From: Flavobacterium psychraerolatum
GTDB lineage: Bacteria; Bacteroidota; Bacteroidia; Flavobacteriales; Flavobacteriaceae
Reading direction: 5' to 3'
NCBI RefSeq assembly: GCF_025960985.1
Contig: NZ_JAOQMX010000034.1
Span: forward strand, 1-55,298
DNA length: 55,298 nt
Position 1 is the stretch's first letter; every line of letters starts with the position of its first letter. Of this stretch, positions 28,063 to 36,949 are shown piece by piece. A program made the position numbers and the translations under genes. The notes below the pieces were generated by a model. That model saw only the letters and a list, made by a program, of their open reading frames with translations. It did not search any database and was not told the DNA's origin.

Positions 28063-29181
28063 ATGAAAAAGAAAGTTCTTTTTACCGCTTCTATAGCCAA
28101 GCACCTATTAAGATTTCATTTACCCTATTTAAAATGGTTTAAAGAGGAAGGTTATGAAGTACATATTGCTTGTGAAGGCGATGAAGAAGTCCCGTTTACA
28201 GATAAAAAATGGATGGTTCCTTTCGTAAGAAGTCCATTTTCTATCGGACATATCAAATCTTTCAAAATTTTAAAAGAAATAATTGACCGTGAACAATATA
28301 GTTTGGTTCATTGTCATACACCAATGGCAAGCATCGTAACTAGACTTGCTGCCAAAGAAGCTAGAAAAAAAGGAACGAAGGTATTATATACAGCTCATGG
28401 CTTTCATTTTTATAATGGAGCTCCTCTTTTAAACTGGCTAAGCTATTATCCTATAGAAATTTTCACAAGTGTTTATGCAGACGCAATCATTACAATCAAT
28501 AAGGAAGATTATGAGCGTATAAGTAAAAAAGGAAATAAAAAAACAAACTATTTTTTGATTCCAGGCATAGGTGTAGATAATAAAAGATTTAATGTCGTAA
28601 GCAAGGAGGAGAAAAATAAACTAAGAGAAGAAAAAGGCTTTAGTCAACAAGAGTTTATAGCCATTTACGCCGCTGAGTTTATTAGCAGAAAGAATCATCA
28701 ATTTCTAATTGAAGCGATAGCGGATCATAAAGAAGAACTTCCGAACCTTAAAATTTTATTTTGCGGTAGAGGCGAATTGAAGGATAAAATGGAAATTCTG
28801 GTCAAAGATAAAAAATTAGAATCCATAGTTCACTTTATGGGTTTTAGAAATGATATTGATGAACTCTTTAAAATGTCGGATTTAGGAATTTCTTCAAGTA
28901 AACAAGAAGGCCTTGGACTCAATTTAATCGAAGAAATGATGTGCGGTTTACCCATCATAGCTACAAAAGATAGAGGACATAAAGAAATCGTACATTCAGG
29001 GAAAAATGGCTATTTATTTGAACAAGAGGATAAAAAACAATTTATAAATTTTCTTAAGTATCTATACGATAATCCAGAATTGAGAGAGAAAATGGGCAAA
29101 AATGCATTTGCTGTTTCCCACAAATTTGAAATTACAAATTCACTTAAGGAGATGGCTATAATTTATAAAAAATTTATATAA
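28063..29181 (+). CDS. Glycosyltransferase family 4 (EpsD/PglA-like)
   Basis: 372 residues. The N-terminus KKKVLFTASIAKHLLRFHLP and the segment HCHTPMASIVTRLAA ... YTAHGFHFYNGAP are typical of the EpsD/PglA/PelF-like GT4 group that often adds the second sugar after the initiating PglC-type transferase. The catalytic region is SSKQEGLGLNLIEEMMCGLP. If the analogy holds, it would act on the diamino-sugar lipid made by the genes at 32-37 kb. It ends the first half of the cluster; a long AT stem-loop follows. Confidence 0.85.
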   Translation: MKKKVLFTASIAKHLLRFHLPYLKWFKEEGYEVHIACEGDEEVPFTDKKWMVPFVRSPFSIGHIKSFKILKEIIDREQYSLVHCHTPMASIVTRLAAKEARKKGTKVLYTAHGFHFYNGAPLLNWLSYYPIEIFTSVYADAIITINKEDYERISKKGNKKTNYFLIPGIGVDNKRFNVVSKEEKNKLREEKGFSQQEFIAIYAAEFISRKNHQFLIEAIADHKEELPNLKILFCGRGELKDKMEILVKDKKLESIVHFMGFRNDIDELFKMSDLGISSSKQEGLGLNLIEEMMCGLPIIATKDRGHKEIVHSGKNGYLFEQEDKKQFINFLKYLYDNPELREKMGKNAFAVSHKFEITNSLKEMAIIYKKFI

Positions 29182-29228
29182 AAATAAAATTATAGACTTT
29201 AGGTAACTGTAACGTTATTTAACTACTT

Positions 29229-29264
29229 TTTTATAAAATAAAAGTGAAATTTTATTTTATAAAA
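29229..29264. terminator. 15-bp perfect AT-only inverted repeat
   Basis: TTTTATAAAATAAAA (29229-29243) pairs perfectly with TTTTATTTTATAAAA (29250-29264) across the loop GTGAAA. It lies in the 138-bp space between the last GT4 gene and the ACP gene. It probably ends or attenuates the upstream transcript, making the ACP cassette a separate unit. The AT-only stem weakens it as an intrinsic terminator. Confidence 0.5.
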
Positions 29265-29319
29265 CCAATCTTAATAAAGTAAAACCCTTATTTAAAAACA
29301 TAATAATATAAATAAAAAC

Positions 29320-29550
29320 ATGGAAGCAAAATTTTTAGAAATGATTTCAGAAGTATTTGAATTAGAAGACAAAACTATAGCAATGAGAGATACCTTTCGT
29401 GATTATGACGAATGGGATTCCTTAACAAGGCTTTCTTTAATTGCTGAAATTGACGATGTTTACGACACCGTCATTGAAGAGGAGTCGTTCAAGCACTTAA
29501 CCACCCTAGGTGATATTTTTACCGAAATTCAAAAAAGAACAAACTCTTAA
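29320..29550 (+). CDS. Acyl carrier protein-like
   Basis: 76 residues, acidic, four-helix ACP pattern. The phosphopantetheine site is Ser34 in YDEWDSLTRLSL, a variant of the DSL motif also seen in specialised ACPs of secondary or sugar-acyl pathways. It is unlikely to be the housekeeping AcpP, which normally sits in fab loci and has GADSLD. It leads a block with KAS III, SDR and a metallo-hydrolase. It probably carries the acyl group built by the next two enzymes. Confidence 0.85.
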   Translation: MEAKFLEMISEVFELEDKTIAMRDTFRDYDEWDSLTRLSLIAEIDDVYDTVIEEESFKHLTTLGDIFTEIQKRTNS

Positions 29551-29561
29551 ATTATTATCAA

Positions 29562-30620
29562 ATGGCAACACTTTCGTTTAAAAACATAGGTATTTCAGGA
29601 ATATCAGCAGCAGTACCAAAAAATACTATTGATAATTATGCCTACACTAAATTTTTTCCAGAAGAAGATGTTAAAGCTATTGTGGACAAAGTAGGTATTA
29701 AAGAACGACGATTTGCTACAGAAGGAATGTGCGCATCTGATTTGTGTTTTTCGGCGGCAGAACAATTAATTAGCGACCTACAAATAAACAAAGAGGAGAT
29801 TGATTTGCTGGTTTTTGTATCACAAACTCCCGATTATCGTATGCCTGCAACATCCATTATTTTACAACACCGTTTGGGTTTAGGGAAACATACCGCCGCT
29901 TTTGATATTAGTTTAGGTTGTTCCGCTTTTATTTACGGTCTATCTATAGTTTATGGATTAATGCAAAGTGGTGGCTTTCGAAAAGCATTATTGTTGGATG
30001 GCGAAACCCGATCTAAAGTATATTCACCAAAGGACAGGAAAACAGCATTTCTTTTTGGAGATGGTGGCGTTGCTGCGATTATCGAACAGAATGAAAAATT
30101 TGGTAAAAGCTTTTTTTCTTTAAATTCTGATGGATCAAAAGCTGATTTAATAAAAATGGACGCAGGCGGTTATCGAAATCCCTCTTCGTCAGAAACAACT
30201 ACGGAAAAGGTAGTGGATGAGTATGGAAATATTAGAACCGACGAACACGGCTATATGAATGGTGCCGATGTATTTAATTTTGTTTTGAAAGAAATTCCTA
30301 AAAATTTCAAATCGGTTTTGGAACAATCTAATAATACGAATGAATCAATTGATTTTAATATCTTTCATCAAGCCAACGATTATATGAACAATTACTTGGC
30401 AAAGAAATTAAAATTAGAGGAAAAAAAAGTTCCTTCAAGTATCGCTCAATTTGGGAATACCTCATCGGTATCAATTCCATTAACTATCGTGAGCCAACTA
30501 CAAAATCAATTACAAGGTTCGAAAAAGTTAATGTTATGCGGCTTTGGAGTAGGAATGTCTTGGGCTACCGCTCAAATTAACTTAGTAGATTGTAAAATTA
30601 GTAATATAGTAGAAATTTAA
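29562..30620 (+). CDS. 3-ketoacyl-ACP synthase III-like
   Basis: 352 residues, thiolase fold, FabH-like. The catalytic triad is visible: Cys120 (SLGCSAFIYGL), His269 (IFHQAN) and Asn299 (FGNTSS). It would condense an acyl-CoA starter with malonyl-ACP to give a short 3-ketoacyl-ACP. Its place next to a dedicated ACP and a ketoreductase-like SDR suggests a pathway-specific enzyme. It overlaps the SDR start by one base (TAATG). Confidence 0.9.
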   Translation: MATLSFKNIGISGISAAVPKNTIDNYAYTKFFPEEDVKAIVDKVGIKERRFATEGMCASDLCFSAAEQLISDLQINKEEIDLLVFVSQTPDYRMPATSIILQHRLGLGKHTAAFDISLGCSAFIYGLSIVYGLMQSGGFRKALLLDGETRSKVYSPKDRKTAFLFGDGGVAAIIEQNEKFGKSFFSLNSDGSKADLIKMDAGGYRNPSSSETTTEKVVDEYGNIRTDEHGYMNGADVFNFVLKEIPKNFKSVLEQSNNTNESIDFNIFHQANDYMNNYLAKKLKLEEKKVPSSIAQFGNTSSVSIPLTIVSQLQNQLQGSKKLMLCGFGVGMSWATAQINLVDCKISNIVEI

Positions 30621-31381
30621 TGAACAGTAACCCTTTTAGCCTTTCTGGAAAAAAGTTAGTAATTACAGGTGCTTCATCTGGTATTGGACAACAATGTGCG
30701 ATTACAGCAAATGCTTTAGGTGCCTTCGTAATTCTCATAGGACGCTCGCAAGAGCGATTAGAAAAAACAGCTTGCCTGTTAAGTAATATGGATTATTTGA
30801 TACTAGCAACTGATATTACTGATTATGAAACTACTACAACTCGTCTAGAAGAATCAATTAAAAACATGAAAATTGATGGCATCATTCACGCAGCAGGAAT
30901 TTCTACTACTCTACCCCTACGCAACATTACACCACAAAAACTACAACCCTATTTTGAGACCAATGTTTTTGCAGCAATAAACATTACCAAATTGTTAACC
31001 AAAGTAAAGTTTGCTAATCCACAAGGAATGAGTATTGTATTTATTTCTTCTGTTATGGGAATAGTTGGTGAATTAGGAAAAACCATCTACAGCCTAACAA
31101 AGGGAGCACTTGTAGCAGGAACAAAATCATTAGCTCTAGAATTGGCCAGTAAAAAAATTAGAGTGAATTGTGTGTTACCTGGTGTAGTCGAAACGCCTAT
31201 GAGTGCAAGTGCCGTTTATTCACAAGATGCGGAAGCGTATGACAAAATAAAAAGTTTCCATCCTATTGGATTAGGGAAACCCGAAGATGTAGCGAATGCC
31301 TGTGCTTTTTTAGTTAGTGATGGCTCCCGCTGGATTACAGGAACTAATTTAGTAGTTGACGGTGGCTATACAGCCAAATAA
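30620..31381 (+). CDS. Short-chain dehydrogenase/reductase (FabG-like)
   Basis: 253 residues, classical SDR. It has the cofactor loop TGASSGIG (16-23), Ser143/Ser144, and catalytic Tyr157 and Lys161 (YSLTK). The C-terminal block is SRWITGTNLVVDGGY. In this operon it probably reduces the 3-ketoacyl-ACP made by the preceding KAS III to a 3-hydroxyacyl-ACP. It could instead act on a sugar. It is translationally coupled to the KAS III gene. Confidence 0.88.
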   Translation: MNSNPFSLSGKKLVITGASSGIGQQCAITANALGAFVILIGRSQERLEKTACLLSNMDYLILATDITDYETTTTRLEESIKNMKIDGIIHAAGISTTLPLRNITPQKLQPYFETNVFAAINITKLLTKVKFANPQGMSIVFISSVMGIVGELGKTIYSLTKGALVAGTKSLALELASKKIRVNCVLPGVVETPMSASAVYSQDAEAYDKIKSFHPIGLGKPEDVANACAFLVSDGSRWITGTNLVVDGGYTAK

Positions 31382-31435
31382 AAAACCATTGATAATCTTT
31401 TAGAAGCGAAAGCAATAATCACTCCACTTTATCAA

Positions 31436-32062
31436 ATGCTTATAAAAATCCAAGCGGTAACCAATGAACATTTTAAGGCCAATACTTATATAATAAAAAG
31501 TAGCACCAATGAAACTGCCTGCTACTTAATTGATATAGGGAATTATGATGGTGTAATGAATATATTGGAAAAGAATCAATACATAAAAAGTGTTTTTTTG
31601 ACTCATGCACATTATGACCATATTTGCGGAATAAATGAAATCGTAAATCAATTCCCAGAATGCACCATTTTTTGTTCGAAATATACAAAGGAAGCACTAC
31701 AAGACAGTAAGGTGAATTTATCTTTTTATCACAATACTCCCGTTATTTATAAAGGAAACAATGTAAGAATTCTCACTGAAGAAGATACTTGTGACCTATT
31801 TGTCAATGTTAAACTTACGACATTAGAAACTCCTGGCCACAATGAAGGAAGCCTAACCTTTAAAATTGAGCAAGCTATTTTTTCAGGCGATTCCTTAATT
31901 CCTGAAACAGCTGTAATTACCAAATTAAAAAGTGGCAATAAAGCTGATGCAAAAAAGAGCATTATAAAAATACGAGACAATGCAAGTAAAAATGATGTCA
32001 TCTATCCAGGACACGGAAATTTTTTTGAGGCTAATAAAATAAATTGGAACTTTTATCTATAG
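31436..32062 (+). CDS. Metallo-beta-lactamase-fold hydrolase
   Basis: 208 residues, glyoxalase II-like. Metal ligands are visible: H57-A-H59-Y-D61-H62, His135 (TPGHNEGSL), Asp152 (FSGDSL) and His193 (YPGHG). Proteins of this fold often hydrolyse thioesters. Beside an ACP/KAS III/SDR set it may be a thioesterase or editing enzyme for the acyl chain; this is inference. The 54-bp gap upstream allows co-transcription. A 155-bp AT-rich space with no gene follows. Confidence 0.8.
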   Translation: MLIKIQAVTNEHFKANTYIIKSSTNETACYLIDIGNYDGVMNILEKNQYIKSVFLTHAHYDHICGINEIVNQFPECTIFCSKYTKEALQDSKVNLSFYHNTPVIYKGNNVRILTEEDTCDLFVNVKLTTLETPGHNEGSLTFKIEQAIFSGDSLIPETAVITKLKSGNKADAKKSIIKIRDNASKNDVIYPGHGNFFEANKINWNFYL

Positions 32063-32217
32063 TTTATTCAATAATTGATAAAAGACTACAACCATTTGTA
32101 GTTAAAGCTATTTAACAAAAACTAACCTCCATTCTAAAGTCAAATATTTGAATAAAAAGTAAACAGCATTTTTTTTTCAAATCACAAAATTTAGTTTTAA
32201 AGAACAAATACAGTACA

Positions 32218-32865
32218 ATGAAAAACATAATTATTATTGGCTGCGGTTCCCATGCCTCAGAACTTGTTGATTATATTGAATATATAAACAATCATTCCAC
32301 CACCAAGCAATTCAACATTAAAGGTATGATTGATAATACAAATACTCATTACCTGCACTATAATTACAATTATACATTTTTAGGAAATATTGATGATCAC
32401 CTAGTTGATTTTGATGTTTATTATCTACTTGGTATAGGAAATGTTTCGATTAGAAATAAGGTTTTGGAAGAATTTAAATCTAAAAACGCAAAATTCACAG
32501 GTATCATACATCCAACCGCATTAATTTCAAAATCAGCTGAAATAGGTGAAGGTACAATCATATCTCACAATGTTTCAGTAGGACCTAAAGCAAAAATCGG
32601 TTCATTTAATGTTATTAATTCTAGATGTACAATAGGCCATGATACCAGAATTGGTGATAGTAATTTTCTAAGTCCTCAGGTAGTATTAGGTGGATATGCA
32701 AAGATTGGGAATTCAAATTTTTTAGGTACAAACAGCTGTTTACTCCCTGAAATCGAAATTGAAAATAATAATAAAATAATGGCCGGTATGACTATCACCA
32801 GCAAAGTAAATAACGATGAAACGGTATTCTTTAGGTATAAGGAAAAGCTTATTATTAGACAGTAA
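32218..32865 (+). CDS. PglD/NeuD-family sugar acyltransferase
   Basis: 215 residues. An N-terminal Rossmann-like sugar-nucleotide domain (IIIIGCGSHASELVDYI) is followed by hexapeptide beta-helix turns (about 98-200). The catalytic-base His141 lies in TIGHDTRIG. PglD acetylates C4 of UDP-4-amino sugars to give UDP-diNAcBac. Here the neighbouring ACP cassette raises the possibility that the donor is a hydroxyacyl-ACP rather than acetyl-CoA. It works with the aminotransferase at 34570 and the dehydratase at 35734. Confidence 0.82.
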   Translation: MKNIIIIGCGSHASELVDYIEYINNHSTTKQFNIKGMIDNTNTHYLHYNYNYTFLGNIDDHLVDFDVYYLLGIGNVSIRNKVLEEFKSKNAKFTGIIHPTALISKSAEIGEGTIISHNVSVGPKAKIGSFNVINSRCTIGHDTRIGDSNFLSPQVVLGGYAKIGNSNFLGTNSCLLPEIEIENNNKIMAGMTITSKVNNDETVFFRYKEKLIIRQ

Positions 32866-33015
32866 AAACTTCTAAATATGCAAATGAAATAAAATTAGAA
32901 ATAGTACCTAATTTAATATTATTTATCCTGCCCAACTTCAAATATTCATCAACTTAAAAACAGAGGTCAAACAAACTTAATTAACTGACATTAAGATTGA
33001 TTAATTATAAAATTT

Positions 33016-33741
33016 ATGAAAAAAACTGCAACTAATAGTATCTATTTTATATTAAAAAGGTCTTTTGATTTACTAGTGTCGCTAGTGGGAATAATAGCCC
33101 TTTCTCCACTATTAATTATCATTATATTGATCCTTAAGTTTAGTGGTGAAGGCGAGATATTTTACTTGCAAGAGCGCATGGGGCTCAATAAAAAGCCTTT
33201 TCATATTTATAAATTTGCAACAATGCTTAAAAATAGTCCAAATCTGGGCAATAAGACTTTGACCGTAAGAAATGACCCGAGAATTACAAAGACAGGTCAG
33301 TTTTTACGAATGACTAAAATCAATGAATTACCTCAGATCATAAACGTAATCAAAGGAGATATGTCGCTTGTAGGTCCAAGGCCGTTACTATCAAAAAGTT
33401 TTGAAAAATATGCTCCAGAAGTACAAAGTGTTATTTACAAAAATAGACCCGGTATAACAGGACTTGGTTCTCTGGTTTTCAGAGATGAGGAGCTATTGGT
33501 AACAATGTATAAGGAGCTGGGCAATGATCCCGTAGAATATTACAAAACCAATATTTTTCCACATAAAGGAGCACTTGAGGTATGGTATTATAACAATTGT
33601 TGTGTATTGATAGATCTCAAAATACTTTTTTTAACATTTTGGTCCTTGGTTAATCCTAAATCTCAATTAGTGTACATAATATTAAAAAATCTACCAATCA
33701 AGCCTACTTCATTAACTGTTGCAGGACTTAAAAACCTATAA
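33016..33741 (+). CDS. PglC-type initiating sugar transferase (copy 1)
   Basis: 241 residues, monotopic phosphoglycosyltransferase. It has an N-terminal re-entrant hydrophobic segment (20-42), LQERMGLNKKPFHIYKFATM, DPRITKTGQFLR and GDMSLVGPRPLL. It transfers a sugar-1-phosphate to undecaprenyl phosphate. The catalytic dyad, usually Asp-Glu, reads Asn103-Glu104 (KINELPQ). The paralogue at 36950 has the same change, so it is a subgroup trait. A third initiating enzyme (WecA-like) lies at 5923. Confidence 0.88.
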   Translation: MKKTATNSIYFILKRSFDLLVSLVGIIALSPLLIIIILILKFSGEGEIFYLQERMGLNKKPFHIYKFATMLKNSPNLGNKTLTVRNDPRITKTGQFLRMTKINELPQIINVIKGDMSLVGPRPLLSKSFEKYAPEVQSVIYKNRPGITGLGSLVFRDEELLVTMYKELGNDPVEYYKTNIFPHKGALEVWYYNNCCVLIDLKILFLTFWSLVNPKSQLVYIILKNLPIKPTSLTVAGLKNL

Positions 33742-33817
33742 AAAATTAAAAATAAACTTCTATCAGTAAAATATTAGAATACTTGTTTGTTGATAGTATT
33801 TTATACTGTTAATCATT

Positions 33818-34525
33818 ATGGACCAAATAAAAAACAAAAACTATAAAATGTTTGTAGCTTATAGTCTAATAGTAATTGTACTTTTCTTAGTTTGTTCAAC
33901 AAGCTATATCCCAAAAAAATTAATTAATTCTATAGAAATAAAATTCAAACCTATCGCTACCAGTACATTACACTCTTCCAGATTGTACTATGTATACGTG
34001 CTAGGTGCAGGGGCATCTGCAGACAGTAGACTTCCCCCCATTATGAACTTATCCTCCACTACCCTAACCCGCTTAGTTGAAGGCATAAGAATATACAATA
34101 GGTTACCACATGTTATTTTGGTGACGTCAGCAGCCATGAAAGGGCGAAGAATAAGTCAGGCAGAATTAAGTAAAGAAGCAGCAGTTTCACTGGGAGTAAA
34201 AAAACAAAATATTTTAATGCTGGAAACACCAACCTCAACTTTGGAGGAAGCCATGGCCTTCAAGCACAGATTTGGTACCAAAAAAAACATAATTCTGGTT
34301 ACAAGTGCACTCCATATGCCAAGAGCTGTTGAAATATTTTCTGATCAAGGTATAAAAGTTATACCCGCACCTACCGACTATTTATACAAGGAGTTTGGCT
34401 CTATTCAAAGTGGTATAACATTTCCGTCTTTTAACTCAATAAATTTATTAACCATTTACCAAACTACAGTACTCAAACACCTGTATTATAAATGGATTAA
34501 AAAACCTAAAGACACAATATCTTAA
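33818..34525 (+). CDS. YdcF/SanA/ElyC-like (DUF218) protein
   Basis: 235 residues. There is one N-terminal TM (about 10-28), then a Rossmann-like DUF218 domain with YVYVLGAGASADSRLPP, TLTRLVEGIRIYNRLP, ILVTSAAMKGR and TPTSTLEEAMAFKH. Family members are periplasm-facing and linked to envelope integrity and undecaprenyl-linked polysaccharide flow. It stands between a PglC-type transferase and the aminotransferase, so it probably serves the lipid-linked step. The substrate is unknown. Confidence 0.8.
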   Translation: MDQIKNKNYKMFVAYSLIVIVLFLVCSTSYIPKKLINSIEIKFKPIATSTLHSSRLYYVYVLGAGASADSRLPPIMNLSSTTLTRLVEGIRIYNRLPHVILVTSAAMKGRRISQAELSKEAAVSLGVKKQNILMLETPTSTLEEAMAFKHRFGTKKNIILVTSALHMPRAVEIFSDQGIKVIPAPTDYLYKEFGSIQSGITFPSFNSINLLTIYQTTVLKHLYYKWIKKPKDTIS

Positions 34526-34569
34526 TAGACATTAAAAAAACTTTCCATTCACATTTTAATTTACAATTT

Positions 34570-35721
34570 ATGATCCCATTATCAGTCCCTTTCCTAAATG
34601 GAAACGAGTGGAAGTATGTTAAAGATTGTCTCGACACGGGCTGGATTTCATCTGCCGGTTCCTACGTTAATCAATTTGAACAACAAGTAGCACATTATGC
34701 TGGAGCCAAATACGGAATTGCTTGTATGAACGGTACCGTAGGTTTGCATATCGCTCAAATTCTTTCTGGAGTAACAGCTGACGACCACGTTATTGCGCCC
34801 AATATTACTTTTATTGCCACATTAAATGCAATCAAATACACTGGAGCTTCCCCTATCTTAATTGATGTAGATCCTAAAAATTGGCAAATGGATTTGGACC
34901 TTTTAGATGCTTATTTAGGAGACAATACAATTGAAAAAGAAGTAGACGGTATATTGTATTCATTTCATAAATCTACTAACAAATGTATTAAAGCAATTAT
35001 GCCTGTTCACGTTTTAGGAAATATTGGTGATATGAATCGCTTACAAGAAATTGCCACTGCCTTTCACCTTGACGTCATTGAAGACAGCACAGAAGCTCTT
35101 GGAACATTATTCCAAGGAAAACATGCTGGAAGTTTTGGGAAATTTGGTGTTTTTAGTTTCAACGGTAACAAAATTATCTCTACCGGTGGCGGTGGTGTTA
35201 TAGTTACAGATGATGAAGAACTTGCCAAAAAAGCAAAACATTTAACAACGCAAGCAAAAGCTAGTGCGATGGAATACCTTCATGACGAAATAGGATATAA
35301 CTATAGATTAGTAAATGTTTTAGCAGCAATTGGCGTTGCGCAAATGGAAGAATTCCCAACACTTCTAGAAAATAAGAAGAGAATGGATAGCTATTACCGT
35401 TCTCAGCTTTCGGCAGTTGGTGATATAGAATTTCAATATGTTTCACCTGATGTAGAAGCCAATTGCTGGTTATTCACTTTTAGAACGAAACACATGCGAG
35501 AACTCTTAGCATACCTCAACGAAAACGGAGTACAATCGCGTCCATTTTGGGTACCGATGAATCAATTAAAAATGTTCAATGAGGACATTTACGTATCTAC
35601 CGATGACCATTCTAATCAAGTTTATCAAACCTCTATTAGTATTCCAAGTTCGGCAGGAATCTCTTTATCCCAAATGGAAACAGTAGTACAAACAATTAAG
35701 GCATTCTATACAACACACTAA
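34570..35721 (+). CDS. DegT/DnrJ-type nucleotide-sugar aminotransferase (PglE/LegC-like)
   Basis: 383 residues, PLP fold type I. It begins IPLSVPFLNGNEWKYVKDCL and has CMNGTVGLHIAQ, EDSTEALGT and the PLP lysine Lys201 in FSFNGNKIISTGGGG. The N-terminal form matches the LegC/PglE group that makes UDP-4-amino-4,6-dideoxy-GlcNAc from the 4-keto product of a PglF-type dehydratase, which is the next gene (12 bp on). With PglD-like and PglC-like neighbours it completes a bacillosamine-type route. Legionaminic acid synthesis is less likely, as no LegG/LegI-like gene is nearby. Confidence 0.87.
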   Translation: MIPLSVPFLNGNEWKYVKDCLDTGWISSAGSYVNQFEQQVAHYAGAKYGIACMNGTVGLHIAQILSGVTADDHVIAPNITFIATLNAIKYTGASPILIDVDPKNWQMDLDLLDAYLGDNTIEKEVDGILYSFHKSTNKCIKAIMPVHVLGNIGDMNRLQEIATAFHLDVIEDSTEALGTLFQGKHAGSFGKFGVFSFNGNKIISTGGGGVIVTDDEELAKKAKHLTTQAKASAMEYLHDEIGYNYRLVNVLAAIGVAQMEEFPTLLENKKRMDSYYRSQLSAVGDIEFQYVSPDVEANCWLFTFRTKHMRELLAYLNENGVQSRPFWVPMNQLKMFNEDIYVSTDDHSNQVYQTSISIPSSAGISLSQMETVVQTIKAFYTTH

Positions 35722-35733
35722 ACTTTATAAAAA

Positions 35734-36945
35734 ATGAATATAATTGACATTCCAGAATTTATTAAAGGATATATTACTAAAAGACCAAAAAGCTTATTCG
35801 CTCTAGATATTGACAAATATAGCGATTTATTGTCTGACAAAATAAAAGGGAAAAATGTACTTGTAATTGGTGGAGCAGGTACAATAGGCTCCTCGTATAT
35901 CAAAGCGGTTTTGGCTTTTGAGCCAGCAAAACTAGTTGTTGTAGATACTAATGAAAATGGACTAACGGAGTTAACAAGGGATTTAAGAAGTACACCAAAT
36001 CAATTTGTTCCTGAGGAGTACATTACATATCCTATGAGCTTTGGTGACGCTGTGTTCGAAAAAATGTTTTTGTCTCACAGCCCATTTCATATCGTGGCAA
36101 ACTTTGCAGCACATAAACATGTACGCAGTGAAAAAGATCAGTTTTCAATTGAAGCAATGATTGAAAACAATGTTTTTAAAGCAAAAGCCTTTTTAGATTT
36201 ATTACTAAAAAACAAACCAGAACATTTTTTCTGCGTATCAACAGATAAAGCTGCTAATCCTGTAAACGTTATGGGCGCTTCCAAAAAATTAATGGAAGAA
36301 GTAATTATGGCCTATAGTTCAGAAATACAAATTACAACTGCTCGTTTTGCCAATGTCGCCTTTTCAAACGGTTCCTTGCTGGCGGGTTACATAGAGCGTT
36401 TGTTAAAAAAACAACCTATCTCCTGCCCTGCTGATATCAAACGATTTTTTGTATCACCAGAAGAAAGCGGTCAAATCTGTATGCTAGCTTGTATGCTAGG
36501 TCAAAGTGGAGAAATCTTTTTTCCCAAATTAGAAGAAGAAGAACAAGTATATTTCAAAACCATAACACAGGATTTTTTCAAAGCATCTAATCGCGAAATA
36601 GAAATATGTAATTCTGATCAAGAAGCGCGAGAAAAGTCATTATTATTATCAGAATCAGGTCCTTATCCAGTTTATTTCTTTAGTTCAGATACATCAGGTG
36701 AAAAGCTATATGAAGAATTTTACACTGATACTGACGAAGTCAATCTACTACAATTTGAAAGTTTGGGAGTGATAAAAAATGCTCGAAAACTTGCTGTTGC
36801 AGAAATTGAAATGTGCTTAAAGGATTTACAACAACTTATGAATTCGGGAAATTATGATAAACAAACTATAGTAGAAAACTTAAAAAAATATCTGCCTGAT
36901 TTTGAGCATATAGAAACAGGTAAAAGTTTAGACCAAAAAATGTAA
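35734..36945 (+). CDS. UDP-GlcNAc 4,6-dehydratase (PglF/CapD-type catalytic domain, soluble)
   Basis: 403 residues. It has the Rossmann motif VIGGAGTIGSSYIKAV, NFAAHKHVRSEKDQ, STDKAANPVNVMGASKK and a C-terminal substrate region. The position of the SDR catalytic Tyr is Met (VMGASKK), as in PglF/WbpM/FlaA1-type retaining dehydratases; PseB above has Tyr. The four N-terminal membrane helices of full PglF are absent. It makes the 4-keto intermediate for the preceding aminotransferase. It ends 4 bases before the second sugar transferase. Confidence 0.85.
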   Translation: MNIIDIPEFIKGYITKRPKSLFALDIDKYSDLLSDKIKGKNVLVIGGAGTIGSSYIKAVLAFEPAKLVVVDTNENGLTELTRDLRSTPNQFVPEEYITYPMSFGDAVFEKMFLSHSPFHIVANFAAHKHVRSEKDQFSIEAMIENNVFKAKAFLDLLLKNKPEHFFCVSTDKAANPVNVMGASKKLMEEVIMAYSSEIQITTARFANVAFSNGSLLAGYIERLLKKQPISCPADIKRFFVSPEESGQICMLACMLGQSGEIFFPKLEEEEQVYFKTITQDFFKASNREIEICNSDQEAREKSLLLSESGPYPVYFFSSDTSGEKLYEEFYTDTDEVNLLQFESLGVIKNARKLAVAEIEMCLKDLQQLMNSGNYDKQTIVENLKKYLPDFEHIETGKSLDQKM

Positions 36946-36949
36946 AACT

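Noticed and set aside
34570..36945. A second nonulosonic acid (legionaminic) pathway
   Set aside because: LegC-like aminotransferase and dehydratase are present, but there is no additional NeuB-like synthase, hydrolase or cytidylyltransferase. The PglD/PglC neighbours favour a bacillosamine-type sugar.
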